Positions 31,051-42,115 of a stretch of 64,000 nucleotides of DNA are shown in pieces. The translations under genes were made by a program, and so were the position numbers. The notes under the pieces are model-generated. The model had not been told where the DNA came from. It did not search any database and was given only the letters and a program-made list of their open reading frames with translations. Origin of the DNA: Eutypella sp. D-1 (Eukaryota; Ascomycota; Sordariomycetes; Xylariales; Diatrypaceae); the NCBI GenBank assembly GCA_023313575.1, contig JAJTTP010000028.1, forward strand, positions 62,001 to 126,000. Reading direction: 5' to 3'. Within the stretch, counting starts at the first letter, position 1. The number at the start of each line of letters is the position of its first letter.

Positions 31051-32819
31051 ATCCGGTACTTCAACACGTGCTTGACCACGAACTGGGTCAAGACATCGGA
31101 GACGACGTTCGAGTAGATCTCCTGCTCGGACCTCTGGATCTCCACCAACGTCTTGTTCAGCATGTACGCGCTGCACAAAATCTGCTCCGCGAGGCAGTTC
31201 CTGTAGTCCTCCGTCTCCTTCTCGGGGTTGATCTCCATCTCGGTCCAGGACATCGTGATCTTGTCCCTGTAGCCGTCCACCAGGATGTAGTTGGCCTTGT
31301 AGGCCCTCACCTCGTCGTAGACCGCCTTGTAGAAGTCCAGCGACATCCTCCTCTCCTTCAGCTTGATGCACCTCTCGCACTTGTTAATCAGGACCATGAC
31401 GAGACACACACCCTCGTACAGCGACGTCATGATGTTGATGCACTCCAGCGCCTGGTAGTTCGTGTTCTGGTCCAGGACGACAGTGGTGTACCCGAGGCAC
31501 TCGTTCCACTCGATCATCGCGTGGGTCTTCTTCAAGCAGCAGTCGCAGTACCCGACCTCGAGGAACGACATGTAGCGGCTCCACAGCACCGTGGGGTCGA
31601 GCTCCATGTCGATGGCCGTCTCCGAGTAGGAGATCCTGTGCTTGAACATCGTGCGGTAGATCCTGTGGATGATCTTGGAGTTCTGCTCTGCACATCTGCA
31701 ACCTGACTGCCTTGGGAGACCTGAGCGACTGCTCCTCAGGAACAGGATCTACGACAGGTTCAGGTCCCCCAGGAAGATGGTGCCCAGGATCGTGCTGGTG
31801 TCCGTGTACGTGATGAGCCCTGACCTCTCCGACTCGTTCCTCAAGATGTTCTTCAACCACCTGATGTCCGAGCAGGTCACCGACGTGTACCAGTCGAGCC
31901 CCAAGCTCTTGAGGGAGTACACGTTGACCGAGAAGCCGTACATCAGGCTCCTCACGTTCTCCGACAAGTAGACGAAGAAGTAGGACACGGCCAACCTCTC
32001 GCTCGGCGTCAGCATGACGGAGTCGATCTCCTCGATCATGGACGTGATCTGGTACGCCCTCCTGAGCTTCTCGATGTAGCTGTCCTGGTCCCTGATGCAC
32101 TCCAGCCTGGTGTACAGCGAGGACCTCTCCCTGATCTCGTCGATCCCGTCGAGGACCAACTCCGTCCCGGCCTTCGACTTCACGAGGCCGTACGCGACCT
32201 TGAACTCGCCCAGGAGCGTGCAGATGGCGGGGGTCCTCTCGTTCTGGGCGCCGTGCTTCTGCCTGTCGATCCCCATCTAGTATACGGCCCTCGTCATCTT
32301 CGTCAACGCGAGACAGCACGTGGTCCTCTTCATGTTCAGGTTCCCCCTCTTCAGAGCCGGGATCTCGGGGACGTACCTGGACATGATGGTTACGTCGCTG
32401 TTGTGCATGTCCACGGTCGTGCCCATCATCATGCCCGCCCTCATGTACCCGTACGGGACGGAGAGCCCGTGCCTCCCCATGGCCGTGTTGAACATCCCCT
32501 GCTCGGACCTGGGGATCGTCGACTTCCAGTAGTTGTCCGACCTCATGACGTTGTACATCGTGTTCCACGACTTCGGCTTCAAGAGCATGTCGTCGTACAT
32601 CGGGCCGCCCTTGTGCTCGGACATCTCGTCGAACGTCATCGTGGTCAGGATCGCGGGGTCCACCCAGGATGGGATCTCGTTCTCGACCGCAACCTTGTAC
32701 GCCTCCTCGAAGATGGGCTTGGGCGGGTCCAGGGTCCAGATCTCGTTCCACCGCCTCTCGGCCTCCTCGGAGCCCTGCCTGGTCATCGGGACGAGCGCCC
32801 AGACCTCGTCCCCGTCGAA
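31047..32819 (-). pseudogene. 5'-truncated, RNA polymerase largest-subunit-like protein with two in-frame TAGs
   Basis: One minus-strand frame runs 591 codons from the right edge of the insert to TAG 31047, interrupted only by TAG at 32277-32279 and 31749-31751. The surviving sequence begins with FDGDEVWALVP and then an SEEAERR segment. This recalls the Mg-binding NADFDGD loop and following VPQS...EA region of cellular and viral RNA polymerase largest subunits. The downstream part is too divergent for me to align. The first TAG is followed at once by ATG. The third section has two Cys pairs (CDCC at 35-38 and CERC at 91-94, counted from ATG 31649). Alternatives are three adjacent genes (169+, 175 and 200 codons) that share a frame by chance, or a 57-bp intron around the second TAG. 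Confidence 0.5.
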
Positions 32820-33507
32820 AATGGGGCTTTTCTCCTACATGCTTGCGCTTATTATCTGATAAGTCTGATCGCACTTAAGTTAATCGTTATAATCCATAGC
32901 CCCACCTATCTCCAATAGGGCATCTAACATGTAACAGGCCACCAAGAGCGGCACAGGACGCAGTTATAAGGCCATTTAAACAGCAACGCTTGGATGGAAT
33001 GGGATATCAGGTAACGTAATAAACTTAAAAGCCTGGGTATTTTTATTTAATCTATCCATAAGCATTTATAACCCTCTTAGCTAAAAAGAAGTACTGCATA
33101 TTATTTTTAAACTGTTTAAAAAAGCTTTTAAGTTAAAAAAAACCTACATATAATACTTTATTATTACGTATTACTTTAAAAATCTTATAACGTAAAGGTA
33201 AGGCAGTAAAAGAATTTTATTATAACTTAAATATTATAATAATACACATATGCTTAAAATAATAACTTTTATAAATAATATAACCGGAGATATTATATTA
33301 ATTAATAATTACTTTTATAATAAGTATTTATTATAAATTATAAAAAGTTAAATAGTTATAAGCGTTATAACGTAATAACTTAATAATAATAAATGATTTT
33401 AAAAAATAAATATAATTAAATATTTTTATTTAATAAGATTAAATACGGTTAAAACCGGTAAGTTTTATATATTAATTAATAATAACTAATTACCGGTTAA
33501 AAACCGG
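32820..33507. other. Right flank of the viral insert, grading into AT-rich DNA
   Basis: The G/C-ending codon pattern stops abruptly at about 32819. The next 180 bp have ordinary composition and no frame. From about 33 kb the sequence becomes RIP-like AT-rich up to the LTR of element A. No gene, terminal repeat or tRNA is visible. Confidence 0.5.
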
Positions 33508-33915
33508 TGTTATAACCGGTCGGGCCATTAGGCCGAATGGGGCTAACATAATAAAAAAAGATCCCTAACTCCAGTTCTGAAGAAAGAGACAGCCATATGC
33601 GCCACATAAGGATCGGTTAAATCGATAATAATCTTAACAATATTAGATCGTTATACTCGGATACGATCCTAACGATTTAATAATAATTATATATTCCAGT
33701 ATTAGGAATAAAGGATATAAATAATATATAATTACGTTTATTACCTTTTTTTTAAATAGTTTTTAAACTTATTAACTTATAATATAATTTAATTACTTAA
33801 AACATTTTTTTTTATTATCATTAAACGTGATTATTTATTACTTAAAACTTTTAATACTTTTATTAATATAAACCCCTCGATTAGATTAATAATTAAGAAT
33901 AAACCGGCCGTTATA
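33508..33915 (+). repeat. 5' LTR of element A
   Basis: Begins TGTTATAACCGG and ends in GTTATA, a RIP-altered form of the GTCACA terminus of the better-preserved LTR at 42115. It is similar along its length to the LTRs at 35243, 41685 and 46725, including the shared TCGGGCCATTAGGCC and CCCCTCGATTAG-type words. Confidence 0.85.
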
Positions 33916-35242
33916 CGTTATAAGCTTTTATTTAATAATATTATTAATTTTAAGCAATATCCGATATTATGTTTTTTTTAAACCAAAACTTTTAACAAAT
34001 TATTAAGTTTTTATTTAAACGAATCGAATAAATCGAATAAACGGTAATTATAATTATAACGTAAAAGATTACGCCCGTTAAATTTAAGCCTAAAAAACCT
34101 GAACTTTATAATAATATTACCTCCGTATAACCTTTTTTTATTATAGCTGTAATTTATTTATATTAATAACGTTATATGCTAATTACGGAAGTTAATAAAA
34201 TTTTTAACATTATTTTATATTTTACCGAAAGGATAATTTAATGGTTTAAACTTATTTTAAATCTTTTCGTAAAAGTAAAAAAAAAAGAAAATTACAGAAA
34301 TTAAACGTTTTTTCGAGAAATATAAAAGCTTTATAAAAAAGGTGAAAGCTAATTACGGAAACCCGGATAAAGCTTAAGCCGTTACGTAATAACTTTTAAG
34401 TTTTAAATAAAAAAAGGCAACTTATACGTACGCCGCATAATTTAAATAGTTTACCGTTAAAATAAAATAAATTAACAATAAATCCTTTATCGATACGTTT
34501 TATTAAAAACTTAAAAACTTAATTAAGGATAAAATCAGTACGTAAAATAAACTAAATGCTTTTAATAAATTTATTACTTTAATAATTAAAATCGATAATA
34601 AATAATTTAAACGACGATAAAAGAAAAAAGGATATTATATACTTAAAGGATTTAAAAGATATTAAAATAATAAGAATTAAAATTAAAAACCTATCGATAT
34701 ATCTTACGGAACGGCATTAAAACTTATATCGCTCGATATAACACGAAAAAGTAAACGATATGTTAAATGTTATAACTATAATAAAATAGGGCATTTTAAA
34801 AAGGAATATAAAAGATTTAAATAAAACGGAAATTAAAAACTTATATTAAAAAAAAGATAACCTTTAACCGAAGGAAGGATATTTAAAATAATTTAACGAA
34901 TAAATTTTAATAACGAAACTTACCGATAAGGATTATAAAAAGTTAAATAATTAATTTAAGCCGTAATAAAATAATAACGGCAATAATAAACGGACGAAAA
35001 TGTTAACAGCGATAAAAAAAAAAGCTTTTACGGAAACTTATTTTAAAAAGAAAACCATAAAGCAATTAAATAATTAGCTTAAAAAACGACGCGATTATAA
35101 ATTATAAAAAATATACGGCATATATATTAAACGATTTTTATAACGTTTTAAAAAGTAACGATTTAAAATCTATTTATAATAACTTTATATCTGGGATAAA
35201 TTTATTAGCTAAAAAATTTAAACAAAAACGCTATATGTTTTA

Positions 35243-35673
35243 TGTTATGACCGGTCGGGCCATTAGGCCTAATGGGGCTAACACAGCAAGAAAAGATCCC
35301 TAACTTAAGTTCTAAAGAAAAAAATAGCCACATTAAAGTAAGCCACATGCGCCATATAACCAGGAAAGATCGGTTAGATCGGTAATGATCCTAACGATAT
35401 TAGATCGTTATATTCGGATGCGATCCTAACGATTTAATAGCAGCCATATATTCTAATGTCAGGAACAAAAAATATAAATAATATATAATTACGTTTATTA
35501 CCTTTTTTTTAAATAATTTTTAAGCTTATTAGCTTATAATATAACTTAGTTATTTAAAGCACTCTTTTTTTTATTATTACCAAACGTAACTATTTATTAC
35601 TTAAAACCTTAGCACTTTTACTAATATAAACCCCTCGACTGGATTAATAATTAAGAATAAACCAGCCGTTATA
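35243..35673 (+). repeat. 5' LTR of element B
   Basis: 431 bp, starts TGTTATGACC and ends CCAGCCGTTATA. It keeps the TG start, but its end has been mutated from CACA to TATA. Confidence 0.9.
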
Positions 35674-38600
35674 TATTATAAGCTTTTATTTAATAATATT
35701 ATTAATTTTAAGCAATATCTGATAAAATGTTTTTTTAAGCTAAAAACTTTAATAAATCATTAAATTATTATTTAAACGAATCGAATAAATCGAGTAAACG
35801 GCAATTATAGCCGTAACTTAAAGGATTATACCTGTTAAATTTAAGCTTAAAAAACCTGGACCTTATAATGGCATTACCCCCGTATAACCCTTTTTTATTA
35901 TAGCCGTAACTTACTTATATTAATAACGCTATATATTAACCGAAAAAACCGATAAAATTTTTAATATTACCTTATACTTTATTAAAAAGATAATTTAATA
36001 GTTTAAACCCATTTTAAATGCTTTCGTAAAAGTGGAAAAAAAAGAAAGAATTACGGAAATTAAACGTTTTTTCGAAAAATATAAAAACTTTGTGGAAAAA
36101 ATAAAAGCTAATTACGGAAACCCGGATAAAGCCCGAGCCGTTACATAATAACTTTTAAACTTTAAATAAAAAAAAGCAGCTTATATTTACGCCGTATAAT
36201 TTAAACAGTTTATAATAAAAACTAATTAAAAGGACGATAAATTTTTTATCGACACGTTTTACCGAGGATTTAAAAATACGGTTAAAAATAAGATTATCTT
36301 ATACGATAAACCAGGTATTATTAACGAATTTGCTGCTTTAATAATTAAAATCGATAATAAACAATTTAAACAACGCCAGGAGAAAAAAAGATATTATGTA
36401 CCTAAAGGATTTAAAGGATATTAAAATAATAAAAATCAGGACTAAAAGCTTACCGATATATTTTACGGGACGGCATTAGGATTTATATTACTCGATATAA
36501 TACGAAAAAATAAATAACATATTAAATGTTATAATTATAACAAAATGGGATATTTTAAAAAAAAATGCAAAGGATTTAAGCGAAATAAAAATTAAAAACT
36601 TATACCCGAAAAAAAATAACCTTTTACCGGTAAAAAAACGTTCGGAATAATTTACTGCGTATATTCGGATAATAACATTTATTAATAAAAATTATAAAAA
36701 GTTAAACGATTAACTTAAACCGTAATAAAACGATAACGTTAATAATAATAAAATAAATACTTCGATAACGATAAAAAAAAAGCTTTCGTAAAAACCTATT
36801 TCGCGGAAAAGGAAAAAATAAAACGATTAATTAACTGGTTTAAAAAACGATAAAACTATAAATTATAAAAAATATACGGCATTTACGTTAAACGATTTTA
36901 ATAACGCCTTAAAAAATAACGATTTAAAATTTACTTATAATAACTTCGTAATTAAAATAAGTTTATTAATTAAAAAATTTAAACTCGGACGTTATACTTT
37001 TTAAAACACCCCGTTAATTACCGAAAATATAAATATTACTGGTATAAGGAACGAAAAATCGGTATTATTAACCAAATTAAATAAATAATTAAAAAAAGAT
37101 TCGATTTTTTATAATAAAAAAAAGATAAAACCGATCGACGATGGTATAAAGAAATCACACGTTATATTAACCGCATACCGTATGGTTAAAAATAATTAAA
37201 AAAAATATTTTACCCCGGAAGATATTAAGTATGTTATTATAATAAATATACATATTAAACGATAAAAGCTATAAAGATCCGGAACGAGATTAAATAATAA
37301 AAACACGAAATCCGATATTAAAAAAATAAGTTATTAAGCGTTAACTTATACATTTATAAGGACTTATTAAAAAGGATAACCTTTAATAAAATTAGCTTTA
37401 AACATTTTTACGAAAATTTAATAATAAAGGAATAACCGTACGTATAAAAAGAATTTAATAAAGAAAAACTTTATAACAACCCGTATAACGTTATATAAGT
37501 TTACGGCGAAGATTTAAAAAGTTAAGGCCGTTTATATTAAAGCTATAAAGCGGTATCATAAGGCTTAAAAACGTAATATAATACTTATAAGCTATTTTAA
37601 AAGCTTAAAAATAATACGGATATATTATAATACGAATAAAAGTTAAAAATAACTGGTATACCGTTATAATAAATAACGAAACCGACGGTAATTATATAAT
37701 TTTAAAACTATGTAATAAGTTATAATTATTATAAAAAAAGAAATAACATTTTTATAACATAATAGGAACTAAAGGTTATGTTTTTAAATACGATAAAAAA
37801 AAAGTATTATAAAAGACCGATTAATTTAACGTATATATCGAAAGATAGAAATAAAACGTTATTTTCGACATTATGCTTTTAAAAGGATACGATATAATTT
37901 TTAAGTAATTATGGCTATATTAATATAATTTATCGATTAACTGAAAAACTGGCTAAATAACATTTCCTTATTTTTTAAAAACCGATAATAACTTAGAAAA
38001 AAGATCTTAATATTTAACGGATAGTAAGTACGGATATAAAGATATAACAGAAACCTTATTAAAAGGAATATAACGAATTAAAAAAAAAGGATATAAAAAA
38101 AGGATTAAACGAATTATTACATTTATCCGATAACGATTCCGTTTTTTTAATAATATTTTAAAAAAGGAAAATATAACGATATTATAAATGCGTAACGTAT
38201 TATTATAATATTATTAATACGATAAAATGTTTCGCGAAAAATTTAAAAAAAGATTATTAAACCGTAATAAATAAGACCACGAAATTGCTTTTATAAAAAG
38301 AAAAACGTTACGATTTTATAAAATCTATAACCTTAATAAAATCGAACTTAAGGAATTACGAAAATACCTTAAAAATAAATTAATAAAAGGATATATTTAA
38401 CGATTAAAATTATTAACAAAATACCTTATTATATTTATATTTAAAAAAAACGGCAAATTACGATTAATAATCGATTATCGATAATTAAATAAAATCACCG
38501 TTAAAAACCGAATATTATTATTATTTATTATTAAAATAAAGGACCGTTTATACGGAGCTAAATAATTTATTACCTTAGATTTTAAAGACGGATATTACCA

Positions 38601-38895
38601 TATCAGAATTAAACCCGAAAACGAATAAAAAACAGCTTTTAAAATAAAATACGGCTTATTTAAATATTTAATTATGCTTTTCGGATTAATTAACGTATTA
38701 ACATCGTTTTAATACATAATTAATTACGTATTATAAAAATATCTTAATATTTTCGTTATTTATTATTTTAACGATATCCTTATTTACTTAAAATTAAAGG
38801 AATAATATAAAAAGCATGTATATAAAGTATTACAGATATTATAAAACGTTAACTTATTAATAAAACCCGAAAAAAGTATATTTTATATATAAAAA

Positions 38896-39108
38896 GTGGA
38901 ATTCTTCGGATATATTATTACCCCCGAATATATTAAAATAAACTTTAAAAAAATCGTAACCATTAAAAACTGGAAGATATTTATTAATATAAAAAAAATA
39001 CAGGCTTTTCTCGGTTTAACAAATTATTATCGGAAGTTTATACGACGATTTAAACATATTATAACACCTTTTACGGAATTAATAAAAAAGGATAAACGGT
39101 TTATATAA
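38896..39108 (+). pseudogene. Longest open piece of the element B RT/RNase H junction
   Basis: 71 codons are free of stops and read GYIITPEYIKINFKKIVTIK then AFLGLTNYYRKFIRRFKHII. This is the segment after the RT palm of Ty3/gypsy elements. The corresponding part of element A (about 44007-44220) has stops. Confidence 0.8.
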
Positions 39109-41684
39109 ACTAATAAAATAAACGAATTTTTTAAAAAATTAAAAAATATTATTATTAACGAACTAGTATTTATTATATACGATTTTAAAAAACCCGTTAA
39201 GTTAAAGACTAACGCCTCGGATTACGCCTTCGGAGCATAAATTAAATAACGAGATAAAAAAAAAATTACACCTTATCGCATTTTATTTTTATAAATTTAT
39301 TAAAACCGAATTTAATTATCCGATTTACGATAAGGAATTTCTTACTATCATTAACGTATTTAAGAAATTTAAATATTACCTTATAAAAAATATGCATTAA
39401 GTTAAAGTTTATACCGATTATAAAAATATTACATATTTTTTTACCACTTAAACTTTTAACGGAAAATAATTACGATATGCCAAATATTTTACGGAATTCG
39501 ATTATATTATTATTTATAAAAAAAGATTAAAGAACAGATAAGCAGATATTATTAACAGGTAACCTGCTATGGAAAAAAAATACATACTAATTAAATATAC
39601 GGTATTCCGATAAACGCTAAAAGGATATCTGGAATAACGATAAATTGCTGTTATTAAAATTATTTAAAATAATTTATATAAATAAATCGAATAATATAAT
39701 AACAAATTATTAATAAAAAAATAAATAAAAAAGCTATAAATACCACGAGAACTGTAAGAATAATTAATATAAAAGATTTATAAACATCTTTTATACGGAC
39801 ACTTAAAAGATTATAAAATTTTTAAACGATTATAACGAACCTATATATTCGATAAAATGAAATTAATAATATAATAAATATAACGACGATATAATATATG
39901 CGGAAAAATTAAAACAAAACGATATAAACTTTACGGAGAATTATAACCATTACTAATTAATAAATAACCATAAGAATTTATTATATTCGACTTTATTATT
40001 AAATTATTAATATCAAAAGATCCAATAATACGTAACGGTTATAATAATATATTCGTAATCGTTAACCGATTTATAAAATTTTTTTATTTTATTTTATATA
40101 ACGAAAACACCGACGTAAAATAAATGGTATACATTTTCTTATAACATATTATAATAATATACGGCTTTATATTCGAAATTATCTCCGATAAAAAAATAAC
40201 ATTTATATCGAAATTTTGGCAAAGTTTTATAATAAGATTAAGATTAAACCTTAAACTTATAACAGCTTTTAAACCTTAAATAAACGGATAAACGGAATAA
40301 ATTAATTAAATATTAAAAACTTATTTTTAATAATATATTAACTATAAGCAAAATAATTAGGTTAAGTAGTTATTTATTACATAATTAGCTTATAACATAA
40401 CTTATTATAAAAATATACGAACGATATTTATTAACGCTAATTTCGGATTTATTTTAAACGTTTATTAAAACGTTTATAAAAAAGGACCGGATAATATTAA
40501 AGTTATGTTAATATTAGAACGATTTAAATAATTATATAAAAAAATAAAGGAAAAACTTAAACTTATACGTTAATAAATAAGCCGATATTATAACTAAAAA
40601 AGGTTAAAAGGATTAACCTTTTCGGAAAAAGATATAATTTATTTAGTTATAAAAAATATCACGATAAAACGATTTAGTAAAAAATTTAATTATAAATATA
40701 TCGGACCGTACTTAATTATTAAAAAAATATCAGAAAATAATTACGAATTAAACCTATTATTAAAAGTTAAAATCTATTTAATCTTTTACATTTCCTTATT
40801 TAAAAACGTAACGAATATAAACGTTATAAAAACAGGATAAAATAACGTTAAAATAAAAACAAATAAATACGAAGTAAAGAAAATCTTAAACGTATAAATA
40901 AAAAATGGACGAATAAAATATAAGGTTAAATAAAAAAGATATAATAATTCCGAAAACATATAAAAACCCGTTAATTACTTAATAAACGCTTAACGCTTTT
41001 TAAAAAATTTTCACTAACGCCGACGGAAGCGTTAATAAAAATAACATCCTAATTAAAATTACCCGATATATTTATTTTAAATTAATTAAAATCCGGAATA
41101 ACTTTAAAATGTACCGACGTTTCAGTAAACCCCGTAAAACGCGTATTTTCCGCCCGACGCTTTTTTTCCTTTAATTTTTCTAACTTTTTTAAATTATCGA
41201 TATTATAAGATACTGCCTTTATCATTTTCTTATACCATATCTTTTTTTATTTCTAAATACGTCGAGTACGCGTTTTTACACGTTTTTCAACCTTTATAAC
41301 CTTTTTAAGTTCCGCTTCCAGTTTACGATGTTAAAAAAACACCTTAAAAAGCTGTTTAGTAATAAGGCTAAAAACGTTATACCGAGGCTGGTTTTTTTAA
41401 ATATAAAAAAAATAACGAGAAAAGTCCGATTCCGAAACCTTATATTTAAAATGGTAACGTTTATAATAAAAATAAAAAGCTATATCGGAAAAATTAACGG
41501 ATAATACGGCAGCTAAAAAAGAATCGCGTTACGTTATTTTTATAAAAAGTTTAATACGTTTAAATATACGATTAAATATAATAAAAAAAGGAAATAAAAA
41601 GAAAAGAAAAAAGAAAAACTTATTAAAAGACGTAAAAAAAACGGAATAAGTTTTAAAGATAAAACTTTAAAAAAGGAAAAATCA

Positions 41685-42115
41685 TATTATAACCGGTCGG
41701 GCTATTAGGTTTAATAAGGTTAACATAATAAGAAAAAATCCCTAACTTAAGTTTTAAAAAAAAAGATAACCATATTAAAGTAAGCTATATGCGCCATATA
41801 ATTAGAAAAAATCGGTTAGATCAGTAATGATCTTAATAACGTTAGATCGTTATATTCGGATACGATCTTAACGATCTAATAACAGCCATATATTCCAGTG
41901 TTAAGAATAAAAGATATAAATAGTATATAGTTACGTTTATTACCTTTTTTTTAAATAAATTTTAAGCTTATTAGCTTATAATATAACTTAATTACTTAAA
42001 GCACCTTTTTTTTTGCTATCATTAAACGTAACTACTTATTATTTAAAACCCTAGTATTCCTGTTAATATAGACCCCTCGATTGGACTAATAGTTAGGAAT
42101 AAACCAGCCGTCACA
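41685..42115 (+). repeat. 3' LTR of element B
   Basis: 431 bp, starts TATTATAACC (TG mutated to TA) and ends CCAGCCGTCACA, which keeps CA. It is preceded by a polypurine tract (AAAAAAGGAAAAA). The two LTRs of B therefore carry complementary RIP damage at their ends. Confidence 0.9.

Larger units (their letters stand above)
25654..32819. mobile_element. Endogenous fragment of a compact (viral-type) genome
   Basis: Nearly all codons in eight densely packed genes end in G or C, with AGG for Arg and GGG for Gly preferred. This differs from the two host genes and from the AT-rich flanks. The genes lie on both strands in the order + - - + - - + -. Convergent stops overlap (CTAA at 25929-25932, CTAG at 31047-31050) or lie 1 bp apart (28242/28244). 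Same-strand genes are separated by 5 and 10 bases. Both outermost genes are cut off at the edges. These are hallmarks of large dsDNA virus genomes or comparable compact replicons, and a DEDDh exonuclease and an FDGDE-containing protein fit such a source. The family is not assignable. I saw no target-site duplication or terminal repeat at the edges. Confidence 0.75.
35243..42115 (+). mobile_element. Ty3/gypsy chromovirus element B, nested in element A, RIP-mutated
   Basis: A 6873-bp element with two 431-bp LTRs, TG...CA termini and a perfect 5-bp TTTTA target duplication (35238-35242 and 42116-42120). Order: Gag (about 35.7-37.0 kb) with a mutated CCHC knuckle near 36526, then protease region, RT (about 38.4-39.1 kb; the catalytic YxDD now reads FNDI at 38766), RNase H (TNASDYAFGA near 39210), integrase (about 39.75-40.5 kb) and a C-terminal chromodomain (about 40868-40990). 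Stops replace many Gln/Trp codons, so no protein can be made. The chromodomain marks it as a chromovirus. Confidence 0.9.

Noticed and set aside
30070..31380. Very long open frames on the wrong strand or frame inside the GC-rich block (for example 30070-31380 minus, 30426-31706 plus, 31384-32874 minus, 26760-27461 plus)
   Set aside because: Their products are dominated by Arg, Gly, His, Asp and Val with almost no Ile, Lys, Asn or Tyr. That is what arises opposite or beside genes whose codons end in G/C. They overlap better-supported genes.
31683..31748. A host-derived insertion inside the viral-type frame
   Set aside because: The codon bias weakens here, but the length keeps the frame and a spacer or a small intron explains it as well. 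There is no flanking repeat.
25654..32819. Could the block be an RNA-virus copy or a fungal mitochondrial/linear plasmid?
   Set aside because: Genes on both strands in small convergent and divergent groups argue against a single-sense RNA virus. The GC-rich codons and lack of long terminal inverted repeats or a family-B DNA polymerase argue against known linear plasmids, though only part of the replicon is present.
33490..33515. A TAAAA target duplication for element A (TAAAA at about 33498 and 47136)
   Set aside because: Five extra bases (ACCGG) separate the left TAAAA from the LTR start, and the word is common in AT-rich DNA, so I do not claim it.
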